Source: Deltaproteobacteria bacterium | GTDB lineage: Bacteria; Desulfobacterota; DSM-4660; Desulfatiglandales; HGW-15 | Length of the DNA stretch: 40,047 bases | Direction of reading: 5' to 3' | Assembly: GCA_019307745.1 (NCBI GenBank) | Contig: JAFDJA010000004.1 | Location: 1 to 40,047 of the forward strand | Part shown: in pieces, positions 38,311 to 40,047 of the stretch | Numbering within the stretch: the first letter of the stretch is position 1 | Layout of the letters: each line of letters starts with the position of its first letter | Program-made: the position numbers and the translations under genes | The notes under the pieces: generated by a model | Databases searched by the model: none | Told to the model about the DNA's origin: nothing | The model's input: only the letters and a program-made list of their open reading frames with translations

Positions 38311-39717
38311 ATGAAAAAGATATCCAGAATATGGGTCATGATTATCACTTCTGCCTTATTTTTATCATTAACTGCGTGTCAAACCTTGCTTGGCCACAAA
38401 GAACCCATTCCTGACTGGGTTAATAATAGGCCTGTTGATGATTCCTATTATACTGGAATAGGAGGATCCTCCACAAACGACAGGGCAGTAGATATGATAA
38501 CGGCAAAGTCACGGGCAAAAAGGGATCTTGCATCATCAATATCATCAAAAGTGCAAAGTGAACTCTCCATAATTGCCCAGGAGATAACAGAGAAATCCGC
38601 ATCCGCGGGTAATAATGCCATCTCTTTCTCCACTAAGTCAGTTGAACATGTAATATTTGAGACTGTTGAACAAAACCTGAAAAACATCGAAACAGTAAGT
38701 GATTTTTATTCAGAAAAAGATGGTTACTGGATCTTTCTCCGTCTAAACAAGGCAGAATGGGCTCTGATACAACGGAAGGAAATGGCTGCCCTGCAGGACA
38801 GAGTTAATATGATTATTGGAGATGCTGCCACAAATTCATCTCAGAGTATTGCAAAAAGACTTTCTGTACTAAGTAAAGCGCTTAACCTCCTTTCAGAATC
38901 CCCTTATAAGATTATGCTCGAGGGAGAGATCGATGGAAGGCGTGGCCGCCTTTTTGACATTATTGAAAACATGATCATTGACCTGACAAGCAGCCTTTCA
39001 ATTATTATTTCCGACTCAAAGCTGGTGATAGAATCAGGCAGGAGTGCAAAATTCTCAGTCAATATTAGAACGAATATGGCTTGCGAACCAGGCCCTTTAC
39101 CTGCAGTACTGATTGAAAAAGAGAGTGGAAAAAGACTACTCAAGCTAAATACAGATAATATGGGCAATTATTCCGGGGAGATAAGTTTTAAAGACCTGCC
39201 ACTTGGAAAAAACGGGCTCATTGTTATGCTGGATATGTATGGACTGGGGATTGATGAAGAGCAGATGCTTAATCAGATACCCCACGAACAGCAGGAATTA
39301 ATAATTGATAATCAGCAGATAAACACAAAATTGAGTATTAAGGTTACCGGAGATCTGTTTTCAGAGCTTGATGAAGAAAGGGTCTACAGCATTATGAAGG
39401 CACTGCTTATGAAAAAAATCCCTGTTATTAAGATCTCAGAAGCTGATGAAAAAATTACATTTATTATCAATGTTGAACTGGGCCTGCGTGGCATTGCACC
39501 TAATGATATGAACCCTTTCTATTTTCTGCATGAAACAGCCAGAATCTCTGTCATAAGAAACAACCGAACCATATTCACATACCAGAGTTCAGAACATCGT
39601 GACGGAGGACTCCACTGGACACAGGCCCATAACAAGGCAATGGAAATGGTTTTTCAGGAGATTGAAATTGATCAGAACTTTATTAACGGCATTACTAGTG
39701 TGTTCACTTTTGAATAG
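38311..39717 (+). CDS. LPP20-like lipoprotein
   Basis: Lipobox LSLTAC; PDWVNNRPVDDSYYTGIGGSS...AKSRAKRDLASSISSKVQSEL, typical of LPP20-family lipoproteins. Confidence 0.8.
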   Translation: MKKISRIWVMIITSALFLSLTACQTLLGHKEPIPDWVNNRPVDDSYYTGIGGSSTNDRAVDMITAKSRAKRDLASSISSKVQSELSIIAQEITEKSASAGNNAISFSTKSVEHVIFETVEQNLKNIETVSDFYSEKDGYWIFLRLNKAEWALIQRKEMAALQDRVNMIIGDAATNSSQSIAKRLSVLSKALNLLSESPYKIMLEGEIDGRRGRLFDIIENMIIDLTSSLSIIISDSKLVIESGRSAKFSVNIRTNMACEPGPLPAVLIEKESGKRLLKLNTDNMGNYSGEISFKDLPLGKNGLIVMLDMYGLGIDEEQMLNQIPHEQQELIIDNQQINTKLSIKVTGDLFSELDEERVYSIMKALLMKKIPVIKISEADEKITFIINVELGLRGIAPNDMNPFYFLHETARISVIRNNRTIFTYQSSEHRDGGLHWTQAHNKAMEMVFQEIEIDQNFINGITSVFTFE

Positions 39718-39935
39718 ATGATATGTACAAAATTTACTCTATGAAACCCATCTAAAATGTGATATGCAGAACCACTAAATTATTGATAATTTCAAGGAAG
39801 GCTTCAAATATCCATACATCAAAATACTCAAAATCATCCTGTTTTCATAGGTTGGCCATACTGAAAACCGGGTTTATTACTAATTCAATTCAATTTTACC
39901 AAAACAGATATCAACAAATTTCAAGGAGCTAAAAG

Positions 39936-40047
39936 ATGGTAAAGGATAATTCAAAATCAAAAAAAAGGATTTTCATTTTGATAACTGCCACAGTACTGCT
40001 TATTGCGGGCAGTCTCATAACAATTGCCGGGCTTGGTGAAGACGAGT
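39936..40047 (+). CDS. N-terminus of a membrane-anchored or exported protein (truncated by window end)
   Basis: aaggagct ribosome-binding site, then ATG: MVKDNSKSKKRIFILITATVLLIAGSLITIAGLGEDE..., a basic N-terminus plus hydrophobic segment; runs off the window. Confidence 0.6.
   Translation, partial: MVKDNSKSKKRIFILITATVLLIAGSLITIAGLGEDE

Noticed and set aside
1-40047. CRISPR arrays, IS elements, prophage or toxin-antitoxin modules
   Set aside because: No regularly spaced direct repeats, transposase, integrase, phage structural or recognisable TA ORFs were seen by eye.

Overview
The window looks like chromosomal DNA from an anaerobic, Desulfobacterota-like bacterium; this taxonomy is inferred from gene content only. 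(1) About 3.1-10.2 kb holds a metF-hdrC-hdrB-hdrA-mvhD-metV cluster, the gene set of the proposed electron-bifurcating methylene-THF reductase complex. The supplied ORF track cuts MvhD to 89 aa at an in-frame UGA. The same frame continues for 75 codons of clear MvhD sequence, and a perfect 6-bp hairpin lies 16 nt past the UGA, so I call it a 165-aa selenoprotein. HdrA is a tandem (double) HdrA. (2) A tRNA-Leu(UAA), hairpin terminators, a short relic-like ORF and hrpA follow. (3) About 14.9-21.5 kb on the minus strand holds three consecutive predicted secreted proteins with different bodies: FGE-like/SMP-30 fusion, tandem arylsulfotransferase-like, and tandem DUF1566. All three end in the same ~46-aa gapless tail with a one-loop EF-hand/dockerin-like motif. 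This is the best candidate for an under-described system. (4) djlA-like, htpG, a class A PBP with a large internal insertion next to a TPR-like lipoprotein, and fxsA follow. (5) An 827-bp ORF-free gap has a good sigma70-type promoter, nested inverted repeats and a strong terminator, so it is a candidate orphan ncRNA. (6) dinB, an RNase H-like exonuclease, an M29 peptidase, a hybrid histidine kinase, an LPP20-like lipoprotein and a truncated ORF complete the window. No CRISPR array, IS element or prophage was seen.
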